A stretch of DNA of 64,000 bases from Labrys wisconsinensis (GCF_030814995.1 NZ_JAUSVX010000003.1:372001-436000); one strand, 5' to 3'. Positions 41,936 to 51,130 are shown, counted from the first letter of the stretch. Notes: generated by a model not told the origin, from the letters alone. Made by a program: numbers and translations.

Positions 41936-44773
41936 ATGACACTCACATCGAATGCGGCGGTGGGAGAGCATCTCGCTTTTGGCGAGTTCGAGCTTGCGCC
42001 GGCGGCGCGGGCCCTTTGGCGTTCGGGCACGCCTGTGAAGCTCGGCAGCCGAGCGCTCGACATCCTGATCGCCCTGGCGTCGCGGCCCGGCGAGATTCTC
42101 TCCAAGAATGAGCTCACACGGCTCGTCTGGGGCGATGCCTTCGTCGACGAGACGGCGCTCCGGGTCGGCGTCTCCGCCGTGCGGAAGGCGCTTGGCGAAG
42201 GCGGCCAGGATTGCATCACCACCGTGCCGGGACGCGGCTATTGCTTCGTCCGGGAGGTCGCGACGACGCCGGGCCTTCCATCGCGCGGATCGACGGACGG
42301 CGAGGTCCTCAAGCCCCAGCGGCTTCCCCAGCAGATCGCCCGTGTCGTCGGCCGCGACGCGGTCATCGAGACCCTGGTCCATGAGGTGGCGCGCCGCCGT
42401 CTCCTGTCGCTGGTGGGGCCGGGCGGCATCGGCAAGACGACGGTCGCCCTGGCAGTCGCGGCGCGCCTGCGCGATGCGTTCGACGCCGTCGCCTTCGTCG
42501 ATCTCGCGCCGATCGAGGACAGGCACCAGATGTCGGCCGGCGTGGCCGCGGCGTTGGGGCTGAACCTCCGCCCGCGGCAAGACCCCCTCGAGGAGATTGC
42601 AACCGCCATCGCGGGACGGCGGGCCCTGCTCCTTCTCGACAATTGCGAGCATCTCGTGGATCCGGCCGCGGCCTTCGCCGAGGAGCTGCTGGGGCGGGTT
42701 CCCGGCATGTCGATACTGGCCACCACGCGCGAGCTGCTGCGCGCGGCCGGCGAGTGGGTCCATCAGCTCTCCCCGCTGGATGTCCCTCCGAACACGGCCG
42801 CGCTCTCTGCGCGAGCCGCCCTCGGCTATTCGGCGGTGGAAATGTTCGAAGATCGCGCCGCCTTCGCCCTGGGAGGGTATGAACTCAGCGACGCAGACGC
42901 GCCCCATGTCGCCGAAATCTGCCAACGGCTGGACGGTATCGCGTTGGCCATCGAGCTCGCCGCGGGCCGCCTGGCCGACCTGGGGGTCCAGCGGCTCGCC
43001 AGCTCCCTGGAGGACGGCTTCCAGGTGCTCACGCGTGGACGGCGCACGGCGCTTCCGCGGCACCAGACGCTGCGCGCCACGCTCGACTGGAGCTATCGGC
43101 TCCTGTCACCCGAGGACCAGGCGGCCCTGAGACGGCTCTCCGTGTTCAGCGGTCCCTTCACTCTCGACGATGCGAAGGCCGTGATCGGACGGGATCGACG
43201 GCTGATGGAGGTCGGCGACGCCTTGGCCAGCCTCCTCGACAAGTCCCTCATCGCCGCCGCCCCCAGGGACGGCATCCCTCGATACGGCCTGCTGGAAACC
43301 ACCCGGGCCCATGCCCGGGAGAAGCTGGCCGAGGCCGGAGAGGCGGACTTGTATCGCCGCCGCCACGCCGACCATGTCCGAGCCGTCTTCGACCGGGCCC
43401 ACGCGGAGTGGGGCCGACGGCCGACGCTCGAGTGGCTGCAGGCCTATTCGGATCAGCTCGGCAACCTCAGGACCGCGCTGGACTGGGCCTTCGCCCACGA
43501 GGACGACGGCGGCATCGGCGCCGCGCTGACCGCCGCGGCAGCGCCCCTGTGGTTCCACCTGTCGCTGCTCGACGAGGGCCTCACGCGGGTGGAGCGGGCG
43601 ATAACCCGGCTCAAGGCCCGCCCCCATCCGGACCGGCGGCTCCTGATGCAGCTCTATGCCGTTTCGGGTTGGCCGCAGCTGCGAGCCATCAAGGGAATTC
43701 CGAGCGGATCGGCGGCCTGGGAGGAAACCCTGGCCCTCGCCGTCGAGCTCGGCGACGTCGACTACCAGCTCCGCGCGCTCTGGGCGCTCTGGGTCGACTG
43801 TGGCAATCGCGGCGCTGCGGCGGAGGCTCTCGTGCTGGCCAACCGCTTCGCCGGCCTCGCCGAGGCGGCAGGGGAGCCGCAGGATCGCATGATCGCTCGC
43901 CGCCTGCGCGGTCACTCGCTCCACTTCCTGGGAGACTTCACAAGCTCGCGCGAGGAAACCGAGACCATGCTGGCCCATTACGCGCGAGCGCCACGAGGAT
44001 CGCATCTGGTCCGCTTCCAGTACGATCAGAGGCTGGTCGCCGAGATCGTCCTGGCCCGCGGACTGTGGATCCAGGGCCGTGCCGAGCAGGCGGTGGCGCG
44101 CCTCGACGACATGGTCGCGGAGGCGCAGGCGCTCGACCATACGCTGACGCTGGCCCATGTTCTGTCCGATGCGGCCTGCTTCATCGCCCTCTGGGTGGGC
44201 GATCTGGCGCTCGCCGCCCGCTACGTCGGCATGCTGCGAGCGCACACGACGCTGCACGCGCTCGACGTCTGGCGTACCTATGCGGATGCCTTCGAAGGCG
44301 AAATCCTGATCCGGGAGGGGCGCGCGCCGGAAGGCGTGGAGCGCCTGAAGCAGGCCGTTCGATCGCTCCAGTCGGGAGGATTCGTCCTCTACAACACGGC
44401 GTTCGCCGGCGTTCTGGCGATCGGGCTCCTGGCGTGCGGCCGGAGCCGCGAGGCGCAGGACGTGGCGGAGACTGCCATCGGTCGATGCCATGACACCGGA
44501 GAAGCCTGGTGCCTCGCCGAGCTCATGCGCATCCGCGCCCTGGCTCTCGCGGCGTCGGGCCGCTCCAAGGACGCCGTCGACGTCCTGGCGAACGGCCTTG
44601 TCGTCGCGCGCAGGCAAGGCGCGCTCGCCTGGGAGCTGAGGCTGGCATCGGCTCTCGTGGAGATCGAGGACAGCGCCGGCGCCCGAGACGTTCTGCGCGA
44701 CATCGTGAACCGCATGCCGGAGGGCTTTGCCACGAGCGACTACCGCCGCGCCGTGGAAAGGCTGAATGCCTGA
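41936..44773 (+). CDS. Large regulator: OmpR-type winged helix plus NB-ARC-like ATPase and TPR-like repeats
   Basis: A 945-residue protein. Residues about 10-107 are an OmpR/PhoB-type DNA-binding winged helix (GSRALDILIALASRPGEILS, then KALGEGGQDCITTVPGRGYC). The NTPase domain begins with VVGRDAVIETLVHEV; Walker A is GPGGIGKTT (161-169) and Walker B RALLLLDNCEHLVD. The C-terminal half (about 420-940) is a run of helical hairpins like TPR/MalT repeats. This is the layout of bacterial AfsR/MalT-like signal-transduction ATPases with STAND chemistry. The start at 41936 drops 39 poorly matching residues. It probably regulates the divergent hydrolase genes; the ligand is unknown. Confidence 0.88.
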   Translation: MTLTSNAAVGEHLAFGEFELAPAARALWRSGTPVKLGSRALDILIALASRPGEILSKNELTRLVWGDAFVDETALRVGVSAVRKALGEGGQDCITTVPGRGYCFVREVATTPGLPSRGSTDGEVLKPQRLPQQIARVVGRDAVIETLVHEVARRRLLSLVGPGGIGKTTVALAVAARLRDAFDAVAFVDLAPIEDRHQMSAGVAAALGLNLRPRQDPLEEIATAIAGRRALLLLDNCEHLVDPAAAFAEELLGRVPGMSILATTRELLRAAGEWVHQLSPLDVPPNTAALSARAALGYSAVEMFEDRAAFALGGYELSDADAPHVAEICQRLDGIALAIELAAGRLADLGVQRLASSLEDGFQVLTRGRRTALPRHQTLRATLDWSYRLLSPEDQAALRRLSVFSGPFTLDDAKAVIGRDRRLMEVGDALASLLDKSLIAAAPRDGIPRYGLLETTRAHAREKLAEAGEADLYRRRHADHVRAVFDRAHAEWGRRPTLEWLQAYSDQLGNLRTALDWAFAHEDDGGIGAALTAAAAPLWFHLSLLDEGLTRVERAITRLKARPHPDRRLLMQLYAVSGWPQLRAIKGIPSGSAAWEETLALAVELGDVDYQLRALWALWVDCGNRGAAAEALVLANRFAGLAEAAGEPQDRMIARRLRGHSLHFLGDFTSSREETETMLAHYARAPRGSHLVRFQYDQRLVAEIVLARGLWIQGRAEQAVARLDDMVAEAQALDHTLTLAHVLSDAACFIALWVGDLALAARYVGMLRAHTTLHALDVWRTYADAFEGEILIREGRAPEGVERLKQAVRSLQSGGFVLYNTAFAGVLAIGLLACGRSREAQDVAETAIGRCHDTGEAWCLAELMRIRALALAASGRSKDAVDVLANGLVVARRQGALAWELRLASALVEIEDSAGARDVLRDIVNRMPEGFATSDYRRAVERLNA

Positions 44774-45038
44774 CCGCCCGTTCTTCGGACCGCCCGGCGA
44801 GCGGGAGCGGACCTGTCCAATGTCGCCGCTTCCACGGGCGCGCGCCGCCCTCGCCCGGGTGCTCCGCGCCCTTATGCGGCATGGGAACCGGCTGCACCGC
44901 CGCCGCCCGTGGAGGCCGGGCGGGTGCGCCGGATGGTCGCGCATTGCACAGGATTTCATCCTGCCCAGTTCCTGACACGACAAGGAGACGGACGGCTGCT
45001 ATGAGCGGATCCCATCCCTGTTCGTGTTCGAGTGCGTC

Positions 45039-46391
45039 ATGTCCGTGCGTGCCGCGGCGCCCGTCCGAGTTCCCGAGCTCCTGCTGGCGCTGCTCACCTG
45101 CATCGCCGGCTTCGCGCTGTCGCTCCACCTGTTCTACCCCGGCATGGCGACGCACGACGCCCTGGCCGTCTACGACCAGGCCTATGCCGGCCGGTTCGGC
45201 GACTGGCAGCCGCCGCTGCTGGGGGTGATCTGGATCGCCCTGGAGCAGGTCCTCGGCTACGGCCCGCGCGCCATCTTCCTGCCGAGCGCGGCGCTCTACT
45301 GGCTCGGCTTCCTTCTGCTGTTCCTGGGACTGCGCCGCTCCGGGGCACGGGTCGCCTGGCTGGCGCTGCCGGTGGCATTGCTGCCGCCGGTCTTCGCGCT
45401 GACCGGCACGATCTGGCGGGACGTCATCTTCTCGATCCTCTGGCTCGTCGGCTTCGGGCTGGTGCTGGCGAGCGCCGACCGCGGCCGCGTCTGGCGCACC
45501 GCCGCGCTCGTGCCGGCCGGCGCCATCGTGCTGACCGGCTTCCTCTTGCGGCCGAACGCGCTCTTTGCCGCCGCGCCGCTGCTGGTCTACCTCGCGTGGC
45601 CGCGCGACTGGCGCTGGCGGCGCCTGCTTGTCTTCGCCCTGCCGATCTCGGCCGTGCTGGTCGGCTCGACCTATGCGGTCAACTATCTCTGGCTCAAGGC
45701 GAGGCAGGACCACGGGCTCTATTCGATCTTCGTCTTCGACCTTGCCGGCATCACCCATTTCAGCGGCGAGAACGTCTTCCCGATCGCGTGGACGCCCCAG
45801 GAGCTCGAGACGCTGAAGGCCAAGTGCTACAATCCGGCCTATTGGGACGCGATCTGGTGGCGCGGATGCACCTTCGCCATGCACAAGATCGACTACGACG
45901 TGCCGCCCGGCAGCAAGCTGTTCGGCTCGCCGCGCCTGCGCCAGGCGTGGATCGAGGCGGTCCTCGCCCATCCCCTCGCCTATGCCGAGCATCGTCTCAA
46001 CCATTTCCGGGTGCTGCTGACGGGCGAGCTGATGGTGATGTTCGACCAGTATCGCTCCGGCCAGTACCGCTTCCTCCTGTTCAAGAACGCGGACTATTGG
46101 CGGCTGGAGACCGCGGTGATCTGGCTGAATCGCGAGACGCCGCTGTTCCGCGGCGGCCTCTGGCTGGCCCTCGCCCTCGCCGCCGGGCTGGCGGCGCTGC
46201 GCTTCGAGCAGGGGCGGGCGAAGGCCGCCGTCCTCGCGCTGTCGAGCTCGGGGGTTGTCTACACCTTAACCTATCTGGTGTTCGGTGTTGCGGCGGAGTA
46301 CCGCTACGTCTACTGGACCGCCCTCTCCTCGCTCTGCGCCGGGATCGTCGTGCTGGCGAAATGGGAGTGCGACCGGCGGACGGTCCCCTGA
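45039..46391 (+). CDS. Polytopic membrane glycosyltransferase-like protein (GtrC-like)
   Basis: A 450-residue protein with about 10-11 hydrophobic segments, a first periplasmic loop containing FYPGMATHDALAVYDQAYAG with paired acidic residues, and LTGTIWRDVIFSILWLVGFG. This layout is seen in GT-C-type membrane glycosyltransferases that use a lipid-linked sugar. Downstream genes encode a GtrB-like and a GtrA-like protein, the classic three-gene lipid-linked sugar transfer system. ATG 45039 and GTG 45024 are the possible starts; neither has a good ribosome site, while AAGGAGACGG lies before an out-of-frame ATG at 45001. Confidence 0.72.
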   Translation: MSVRAAAPVRVPELLLALLTCIAGFALSLHLFYPGMATHDALAVYDQAYAGRFGDWQPPLLGVIWIALEQVLGYGPRAIFLPSAALYWLGFLLLFLGLRRSGARVAWLALPVALLPPVFALTGTIWRDVIFSILWLVGFGLVLASADRGRVWRTAALVPAGAIVLTGFLLRPNALFAAAPLLVYLAWPRDWRWRRLLVFALPISAVLVGSTYAVNYLWLKARQDHGLYSIFVFDLAGITHFSGENVFPIAWTPQELETLKAKCYNPAYWDAIWWRGCTFAMHKIDYDVPPGSKLFGSPRLRQAWIEAVLAHPLAYAEHRLNHFRVLLTGELMVMFDQYRSGQYRFLLFKNADYWRLETAVIWLNRETPLFRGGLWLALALAAGLAALRFEQGRAKAAVLALSSSGVVYTLTYLVFGVAAEYRYVYWTALSSLCAGIVVLAKWECDRRTVP

Positions 46392-46405
46392 GCCCCGAGC
46401 CGCCG

Positions 46406-47374
46406 ATGTCCGAGACCGCCCAGCCCCGCGTCGAGCCCGCCGCACAGCGCAGCGCCGCGCCGCGCATCGCCGTGCTGGTGCCCTGCTACAACGAGGCCAC
46501 CACCATCGCGACGGTGGTGCGCGACTTCCTCGGCCACCTGCCGGGCGCGACCGTCTACGTCTACGACAACAATTCCCGGGACGGCACGGCCGAGATCGCC
46601 GCGGCGGCCGGGGCGGTGGTGCGGCGCGAGACGCGCCAGGGCAAGGGCCATGTAATGCGGCGCATGTTCGCCGACATCGATGCCGACATCTATGTCATGG
46701 TCGACGGCGACGACACCTATGACGCCGCCAGCGCGCCGCTGCTGGTCGCCCGCCTGCGCGAAGGCCCCTACGACCTCGTCAACGGCGCCCGCATCGACAC
46801 CGGCAAGGCGGCCTACCGGCCGGGCCACCGCTTCGGCAACCGCCTCCTGACCGGGCTCGTCTCCAACATCTTCGGCATCGCCTCGCGCGACATGCTGTCG
46901 GGCTACAAGGCGCTGTCGCGCCGCTTCGTCAAATCCTTCCCGGCCCTCTCCACCGGCTTCGAGATCGAGACCGAGCTGCTCGTGCACGCGCTGGAGCTCA
47001 ACATCCCCGCCTCCGAGGTCGACACGCCCTACAAGGAGCGGCCGGCGGGCTCGGAGAGCAAGCTGCGCACGGTGCAGGACGGCCTGCGCATCCTGCGGCT
47101 GATCACCCGCATGGTGAAGGCGGAGCGGCCGCTGCTGTTCTTCTCGGCGATGGCCACGGTGCTGGCGCTGCTCTCGATCGGCGTCGCCATCCCGGTCTTC
47201 ATCGACTTCGTCGAGACCGGCCTGGTGCCCCGCCTGCCTTCGGCGGTGCTGTCGGTCGGCCTGATGCTGTCGGCGATCATCTCCTTCTTCTCAGGCCTGA
47301 TCCTCTCGACCGTGACGCGCGGGCGGCGCGAACTGAAGCGCCTGCGCTATCTCGCCTTCGCGCCGGTGTGGTGA
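46406..47374 (+). CDS. Family 2 glycosyltransferase, GtrB/DPMS-like
   Basis: A 322-residue protein. The N-terminal GT-A domain has RIAVLVPCYNEATTIATVVR, VYVYDNNSRDGTAEI and VMVDGDDTYDAASAPLLV with the metal-binding D-x-D. The C-terminal part has two membrane helices at about 240-300, as in GtrB and dolichyl-phosphate-mannose synthase relatives. It would load a nucleotide sugar onto polyprenyl phosphate at the inner membrane face. It starts 14 bp after the membrane transferase and ends 3 bp before the GtrA gene. Confidence 0.92.
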   Translation: MSETAQPRVEPAAQRSAAPRIAVLVPCYNEATTIATVVRDFLGHLPGATVYVYDNNSRDGTAEIAAAAGAVVRRETRQGKGHVMRRMFADIDADIYVMVDGDDTYDAASAPLLVARLREGPYDLVNGARIDTGKAAYRPGHRFGNRLLTGLVSNIFGIASRDMLSGYKALSRRFVKSFPALSTGFEIETELLVHALELNIPASEVDTPYKERPAGSESKLRTVQDGLRILRLITRMVKAERPLLFFSAMATVLALLSIGVAIPVFIDFVETGLVPRLPSAVLSVGLMLSAIISFFSGLILSTVTRGRRELKRLRYLAFAPVW

Positions 47375-47377
47375 GCG

Positions 47378-47776
47378 ATGCGGCTCTCGGCGCGCATCGC
47401 CCGGTTCCTGGTCGCGGGCGCGGCCGGCTTCGTCGTCGACGTCGGCGTGCTCAGCGCGCTGGTGTGGTGCGGCGCCGATCCGAGGCCCGCCCGGCTCGTC
47501 TCCTTCCTGGCGGCGATGACGTTGACCTGGCAGATCAACCGCGTCACCACCTTCGGCGACCGGGCCGGTCCGGCGACGGTCGCCGAGTTCCTGCGCTACG
47601 CCATGGCCAGCGGCCTCGCCGCCCTGATCAATCTCGGCGTCTATATGGGCCTGGTCACCTGGGGCGGCGCGTTCCGGACCTGGCCGGTGCTGGCCGTGGC
47701 CATCGCCACCGCCCTGTCGATGACCGTCAACTTCCTGAGCTACCTGAAGCTGGTTTTCTCGCCGCGCCCCCGATAG
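47378..47776 (+). CDS. GtrA-family membrane protein (putative lipid-linked sugar flippase)
   Basis: A 132-residue protein with four membrane helices. GFVVDVGVLSALVW, the AAMTLTWQINRVTTFGDRAG block with the conserved N-R and the SMTVNFLSYLKLVF ending identify GtrA. It is thought to flip the polyprenyl-linked sugar to the periplasm. Last of the three-gene set. Confidence 0.93.
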   Translation: MRLSARIARFLVAGAAGFVVDVGVLSALVWCGADPRPARLVSFLAAMTLTWQINRVTTFGDRAGPATVAEFLRYAMASGLAALINLGVYMGLVTWGGAFRTWPVLAVAIATALSMTVNFLSYLKLVFSPRPR

Positions 47777-47954
47777 GGGGCGTCGGCCCCGCGGCGGCGT
47801 TAGCGGTCGTCGGCCGCCGCGTCGTGCAACGGGTTGCACCGGACGCGATGATCGCCCTTTTCACCGCACGTCGCCTGCCCTCTTTGCAACCTGGACTTGA
47901 TCTGCCCGTCGAAAACGTATCAATCGTCGAAGGCCCAACCGTCGGAAGACAGCC

Positions 47955-49325
47955 ATGACGCCGCAAGGTGACCAGTTCGTCTGGCAGACGCTCGTGAGCC
48001 ATTTCGGGCCCGAGCGCGTGAACGGCATCGCGAGCTCGAGGCGACGTTTCGCGTCCCACCTGCTGCCGGACCTGCAGGCCGCGATCGTGGCCGAGGTCGC
48101 CCCGTTCGACGCCGCGTTGCTGGGCTTCCACCAGCCCTACGATCACGAAGCGCCGACCATGTCCGGGCTGTTGCTCCGCGACGGGCATTCCGTCGTTGCG
48201 ATAGCGCCTCTTCAATATCAGGACCTGGATGTCGGGGAGGAGGAGCCGTTCGCCGCGCTCAAGGACGGGCTATGGCTCTTCCGCGTTCAGGATGTGCCCG
48301 TCGCGATCCTGCTTTCCCGTTACAACGACTTTTTCAGCAACAGCCAGTTGACGCAGGTCGAGATCGCCTACGTGCCGGGCGATGCCTCCTCGGCCTTCGC
48401 GCGCGACTTCCTCCAGCGCGTCCAGGCGGCCGGCGAAGTGTCCCGCCTGTACCGCGGCAAGGTCCTGTCGTTCGAAGCCGGCTCCGACTATTCCGGCATG
48501 CGGGCCGAGATGCTGGTCCACAAGCTGCCGAAGGTCGCGCGGGACGACGTCATCCTGGCCGAGGAGACGATGGCGCGCCTCGACCAGCACGTCTTCGAGT
48601 TCGACCGCCATCGCGCCGCCCTGAAGGGGCTGGGGCAGTCGACCCGCAAGGGCATCCTCCTCTACGGGCCGCCCGGCACGGGCAAGACACACGTCATCCG
48701 CTATATCTCGTCCACGCTCGCCGACCATACGACGGTGCTGATCACCGCCGAGCAGGTGACGAACCTCACCCGATACATGACGCTGGCGCGCACGCTTCAG
48801 CCGAGCATCGTCGTGCTGGAGGATGTCGACCTCGTCGGCCGGTCGCGGGACAGCATGAACAGCCCGAACACCGAAGTCCTGCTCAATCGCCTGCTGAACG
48901 AGATGGACGGCCTGCGCGCCGATGCGGACATTCTCTTCATCCTCACCACCAACCGGCCGGAAGACATCGAGGAGGCGCTCGCCTCACGCCCGGGGCGCGT
49001 CGACGAAGCGATCGAGCTCCCCCTGCCCGATGCGGCTTGCCGGCAGCGCCTCATGGCGCTCTACGGGCGCGCGCTGACCTTCGAGGACGGCGCCGAGGCC
49101 GACGCCGTGGCCCTCTCCGAAGGGGTGAGCGCGGCCTTCATGAAGGAGATGGTGCGCCGGCTCGCGCAAAGAGCGCTCGCCAGGGACGGCACCGCGCAGG
49201 TTCGGCGCGACGACATCGCCGCCGTGTTCGGCGACGCCACATCCCGCCCCAGCCGGCTGAACCGCCGCATCGTCGGCATCGTGGAGCAGCCGAGGAAGGC
49301 GCCGCCCGCAGACGAGTGCTGCTGA
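47955..49325 (+). CDS. Solitary AAA ATPase with unassigned N-terminal domain
   Basis: A 456-residue protein. The AAA module (about 200-425) has Walker A GPPGTGKT (238-245), Walker B VVLEDVD (286-292), the sensor-1 ILTTNRPED and the arginine-finger region ASRPGRVDEAIELPLPDAA, as in FtsH/BCS1/Cdc48 AAA proteins. There is no membrane segment, protease motif or second AAA domain. The N-terminal 200 residues (MTPQGDQFVWQTLVSHFGPE, then the LPDLQAAIVAEVAPFDAALL block) match no family I know, and would supply substrate binding. The C-terminus ends with two cysteines (DECC). It stands alone with nothing in the same direction close by. Confidence 0.85.
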   Translation: MTPQGDQFVWQTLVSHFGPERVNGIASSRRRFASHLLPDLQAAIVAEVAPFDAALLGFHQPYDHEAPTMSGLLLRDGHSVVAIAPLQYQDLDVGEEEPFAALKDGLWLFRVQDVPVAILLSRYNDFFSNSQLTQVEIAYVPGDASSAFARDFLQRVQAAGEVSRLYRGKVLSFEAGSDYSGMRAEMLVHKLPKVARDDVILAEETMARLDQHVFEFDRHRAALKGLGQSTRKGILLYGPPGTGKTHVIRYISSTLADHTTVLITAEQVTNLTRYMTLARTLQPSIVVLEDVDLVGRSRDSMNSPNTEVLLNRLLNEMDGLRADADILFILTTNRPEDIEEALASRPGRVDEAIELPLPDAACRQRLMALYGRALTFEDGAEADAVALSEGVSAAFMKEMVRRLAQRALARDGTAQVRRDDIAAVFGDATSRPSRLNRRIVGIVEQPRKAPPADECC

Positions 49326-49365
49326 GATCCGCTCGCCCAGCGGCGGTGCGCCGCCGCGGCCGCGC

Positions 49366-49842
49366 TCAGCGGCTGAAGCCAGGGATGCCGGCTCCGAGGC
49401 CGCGGATCAGCTGGGTGATGAAGTTCTGCTCGGCGCCGGCGGTCGGCGTGGTGCGCGAGATATAGTCGAAGGCGATACCGTCCTGCAGGCCGTAATTGGC
49501 GACGCGCGTCACCTTGCCCTTGTCGAAATAGACCACCAGCACGGTGCGGTCGACCACGTGCGGAGCAAGGAAGGCGACCGGGCGCGAACTGGTCTGGGAG
49601 ACGTAGTAGAAGGCTTCGCCGTTGATGGTCGAGGTGGTCGAGGGCGTGCCGAGCGCGGCGACGACCTGGTCGGAGGTGGTGCCGGGCTTGACCTGGGCGA
49701 GCATCTTCTCCGTGACGACGATTCCCTGCACGTTGGTCTCGCCGATCTGCGCGCAGCCCGACGCCGCGAGGGCCACGGCCAGGCATGCCGCCGCCGCGAA
49801 GACGCGCGACTTGGCAGGGGTTTGGGACGACTCGACGCTCAC
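49366..49842 (-). CDS. BamE/SmpA/OmlA-domain outer membrane lipoprotein
   Basis: A 158-residue lipoprotein. The signal peptide ends in ALAASGC with the lipidated Cys at residue 30. The mature protein carries the SmpA/OmlA fold, with VTEKMLAQVKPGTTSDQVVA, ALGTPSTTSTINGEAFYYVS and DKGKVTRVANYGLQDG. As in alphaproteobacterial BamE it should be part of the outer membrane beta-barrel assembly complex. It is divergent from the cytochrome c chaperone gene (125 bp between). Confidence 0.92.
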   Translation of the reverse strand: MSVESSQTPAKSRVFAAAACLAVALAASGCAQIGETNVQGIVVTEKMLAQVKPGTTSDQVVAALGTPSTTSTINGEAFYYVSQTSSRPVAFLAPHVVDRTVLVVYFDKGKVTRVANYGLQDGIAFDYISRTTPTAGAEQNFITQLIRGLGAGIPGFSR

Positions 49843-49967
49843 GAAAGCCTCCTGGGACGATCAACACCGGTGCGCCGAAGGCGCACGCCTTGCCGCCGCT
49901 CGGGTTCTGGCGTAACCCGCTGGCGAATGAAATTCAACCGCGCTGCTCCGGCGCGAGGACTTGCATC

Positions 49968-50531
49968 ATGTTCGGGCTTTTCCGCAACCGGCAGCGCGAG
50001 CGGATCGTTTCGCGCCTCTACGACGAAATTCTGGCGCAGGCCCGCAATCCCGCGCTTTTTCTCGACCATGGCGTGCCGGACACAGTCGAAGGCCGGCTCG
50101 ACATGATGATCCTGCACGTCTTCCTTTTCGTGCACCGCATGCGTGGCGAGGACGTGGCCGCCAAGGACGCTGCCCAGGAGCTCTGCGACCGTTTCTTTGC
50201 CGAGACCGACCGGGCCCTGCGCGAGATGGGGGTCGGCGACCTCGCCGTCCCCAAGCGCATGAAAAAGATCGGAGAGGTCTATGCCGGCTGCGCCTCGGCC
50301 TATGCCGCCGCGCTCGGCCAGCCGGGCGAGGTCGCCCTCGCCGCCGCCCTCGCCCGCAACGTCTACGGCGACGCGGCGGACCGGGAGCCGCGCGCCGCGG
50401 CGTTGGCCGACTATGTCCGCCGCGCCGCCACGCTGCTCGCGGGGGTGCCGGCGCTCGACCTCGTCGAGAAGGGCATCCTCTTCCCCAGTCCGCGTCACGA
50501 GAGCGCGGACGGCCATGCTGCCTCGGCCTGA
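49968..50531 (+). CDS. Ubiquinol-cytochrome c chaperone (CBP3-like)
   Basis: A 187-residue protein of the CBP3 family, which helps to assemble cytochrome b into complex III. Family region: NPALFLDHGVPDTVEGRLDM, MILHVFLFVHRM and DRFFAETDRALREMGVGDLA, then VPKRMKKIGEVYAGCASAYA. The length and lack of a signal peptide fit the bacterial form. The start at 49968 gives MFGLFRNR, typical for it. The DUF177/YceD gene follows at 54 bp, a regular order in Hyphomicrobiales. Confidence 0.92.
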   Translation: MFGLFRNRQRERIVSRLYDEILAQARNPALFLDHGVPDTVEGRLDMMILHVFLFVHRMRGEDVAAKDAAQELCDRFFAETDRALREMGVGDLAVPKRMKKIGEVYAGCASAYAAALGQPGEVALAAALARNVYGDAADREPRAAALADYVRRAATLLAGVPALDLVEKGILFPSPRHESADGHAASA

Positions 50532-50585
50532 GCGGCACCGGCCGCTGGCACCACCCTATCGGCCCCAAGCGAGAAGGAGCCCGCC

Positions 50586-51101
50586 ATGACCGAATTCTCG
50601 ATTCCCGTCCTGGTCGGCGACGTGCCGGCCGGCGGCCGCAGCTTCCGGGTCGTCGCCGACGCCGAGGCCCGCGCCGCCCTCGCCGCCCGCATCGGCGTGC
50701 CCGCCATAGCGTCGCTCGCGGCGGACCTCCGGGTGGCGCCCTTCGGCCGCGACGGGCTCTCGGTGAGCGGCGAGATCGCCGCGCGCCTGACCCAGACCTG
50801 CGTGGCGACGCTCGAGGATTTCGAGAGCAGCGTGGTGGCGCCGGTCGACATCCGCTTCTCCCCGGACGGCGTCGACCCCAATGCCGAGATCGATCTTTCC
50901 GAGCTGGTGGACGTGGAGGGCGAGGATCCGCCGGACCTGCTGGTCGACGGGCGAATCGACCTCGGCGCCATCATCGCGGAGTTCCTGGTGCTGGCGCTCG
51001 ATCCCTATCCGCGCAAGCCCGGCGCGGTGTTCGAGGCCGCCGAGCCCGAGGCCGACGCCTCGCCCTTCGCCGCGCTGAAGGCGCTGCGCGGGGAGGATTG
51101 A
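50586..51101 (+). CDS. YceD/DUF177-family protein (23S rRNA accumulation)
   Basis: A 171-residue protein. It has the conserved RLTQTCVATLEDFESSVVAP block with its Cys, the acidic SELVDVEGEDPPDLLVDGRI block, then LGAIIAEFLVLALDPYPRKP. YceD proteins are needed for normal 23S rRNA levels in E. coli. In gammaproteobacteria it pairs with rpmF; here it follows the CBP3-type gene and is terminated by a perfect hairpin. Confidence 0.9.
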   Translation: MTEFSIPVLVGDVPAGGRSFRVVADAEARAALAARIGVPAIASLAADLRVAPFGRDGLSVSGEIAARLTQTCVATLEDFESSVVAPVDIRFSPDGVDPNAEIDLSELVDVEGEDPPDLLVDGRIDLGAIIAEFLVLALDPYPRKPGAVFEAAEPEADASPFAALKALRGED

Positions 51102-51105
51102 CCGC

Positions 51106-51130
51106 CAGGCAGGTTCGCCGAACCTGCCTG
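51106..51130. repeat. Perfect hairpin after yceD with GCAGGTTC/GAACCTGC core
   Basis: CAGGCAGGTTC (51106-51116), loop GCC, GAACCTGCCTG (51120-51130), starting 5 bp after the stop codon. No T-run. The core arms match those of the hairpin at 40061-40084. It could stop transcription or protect the 3' end of the mRNA. Confidence 0.6.
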
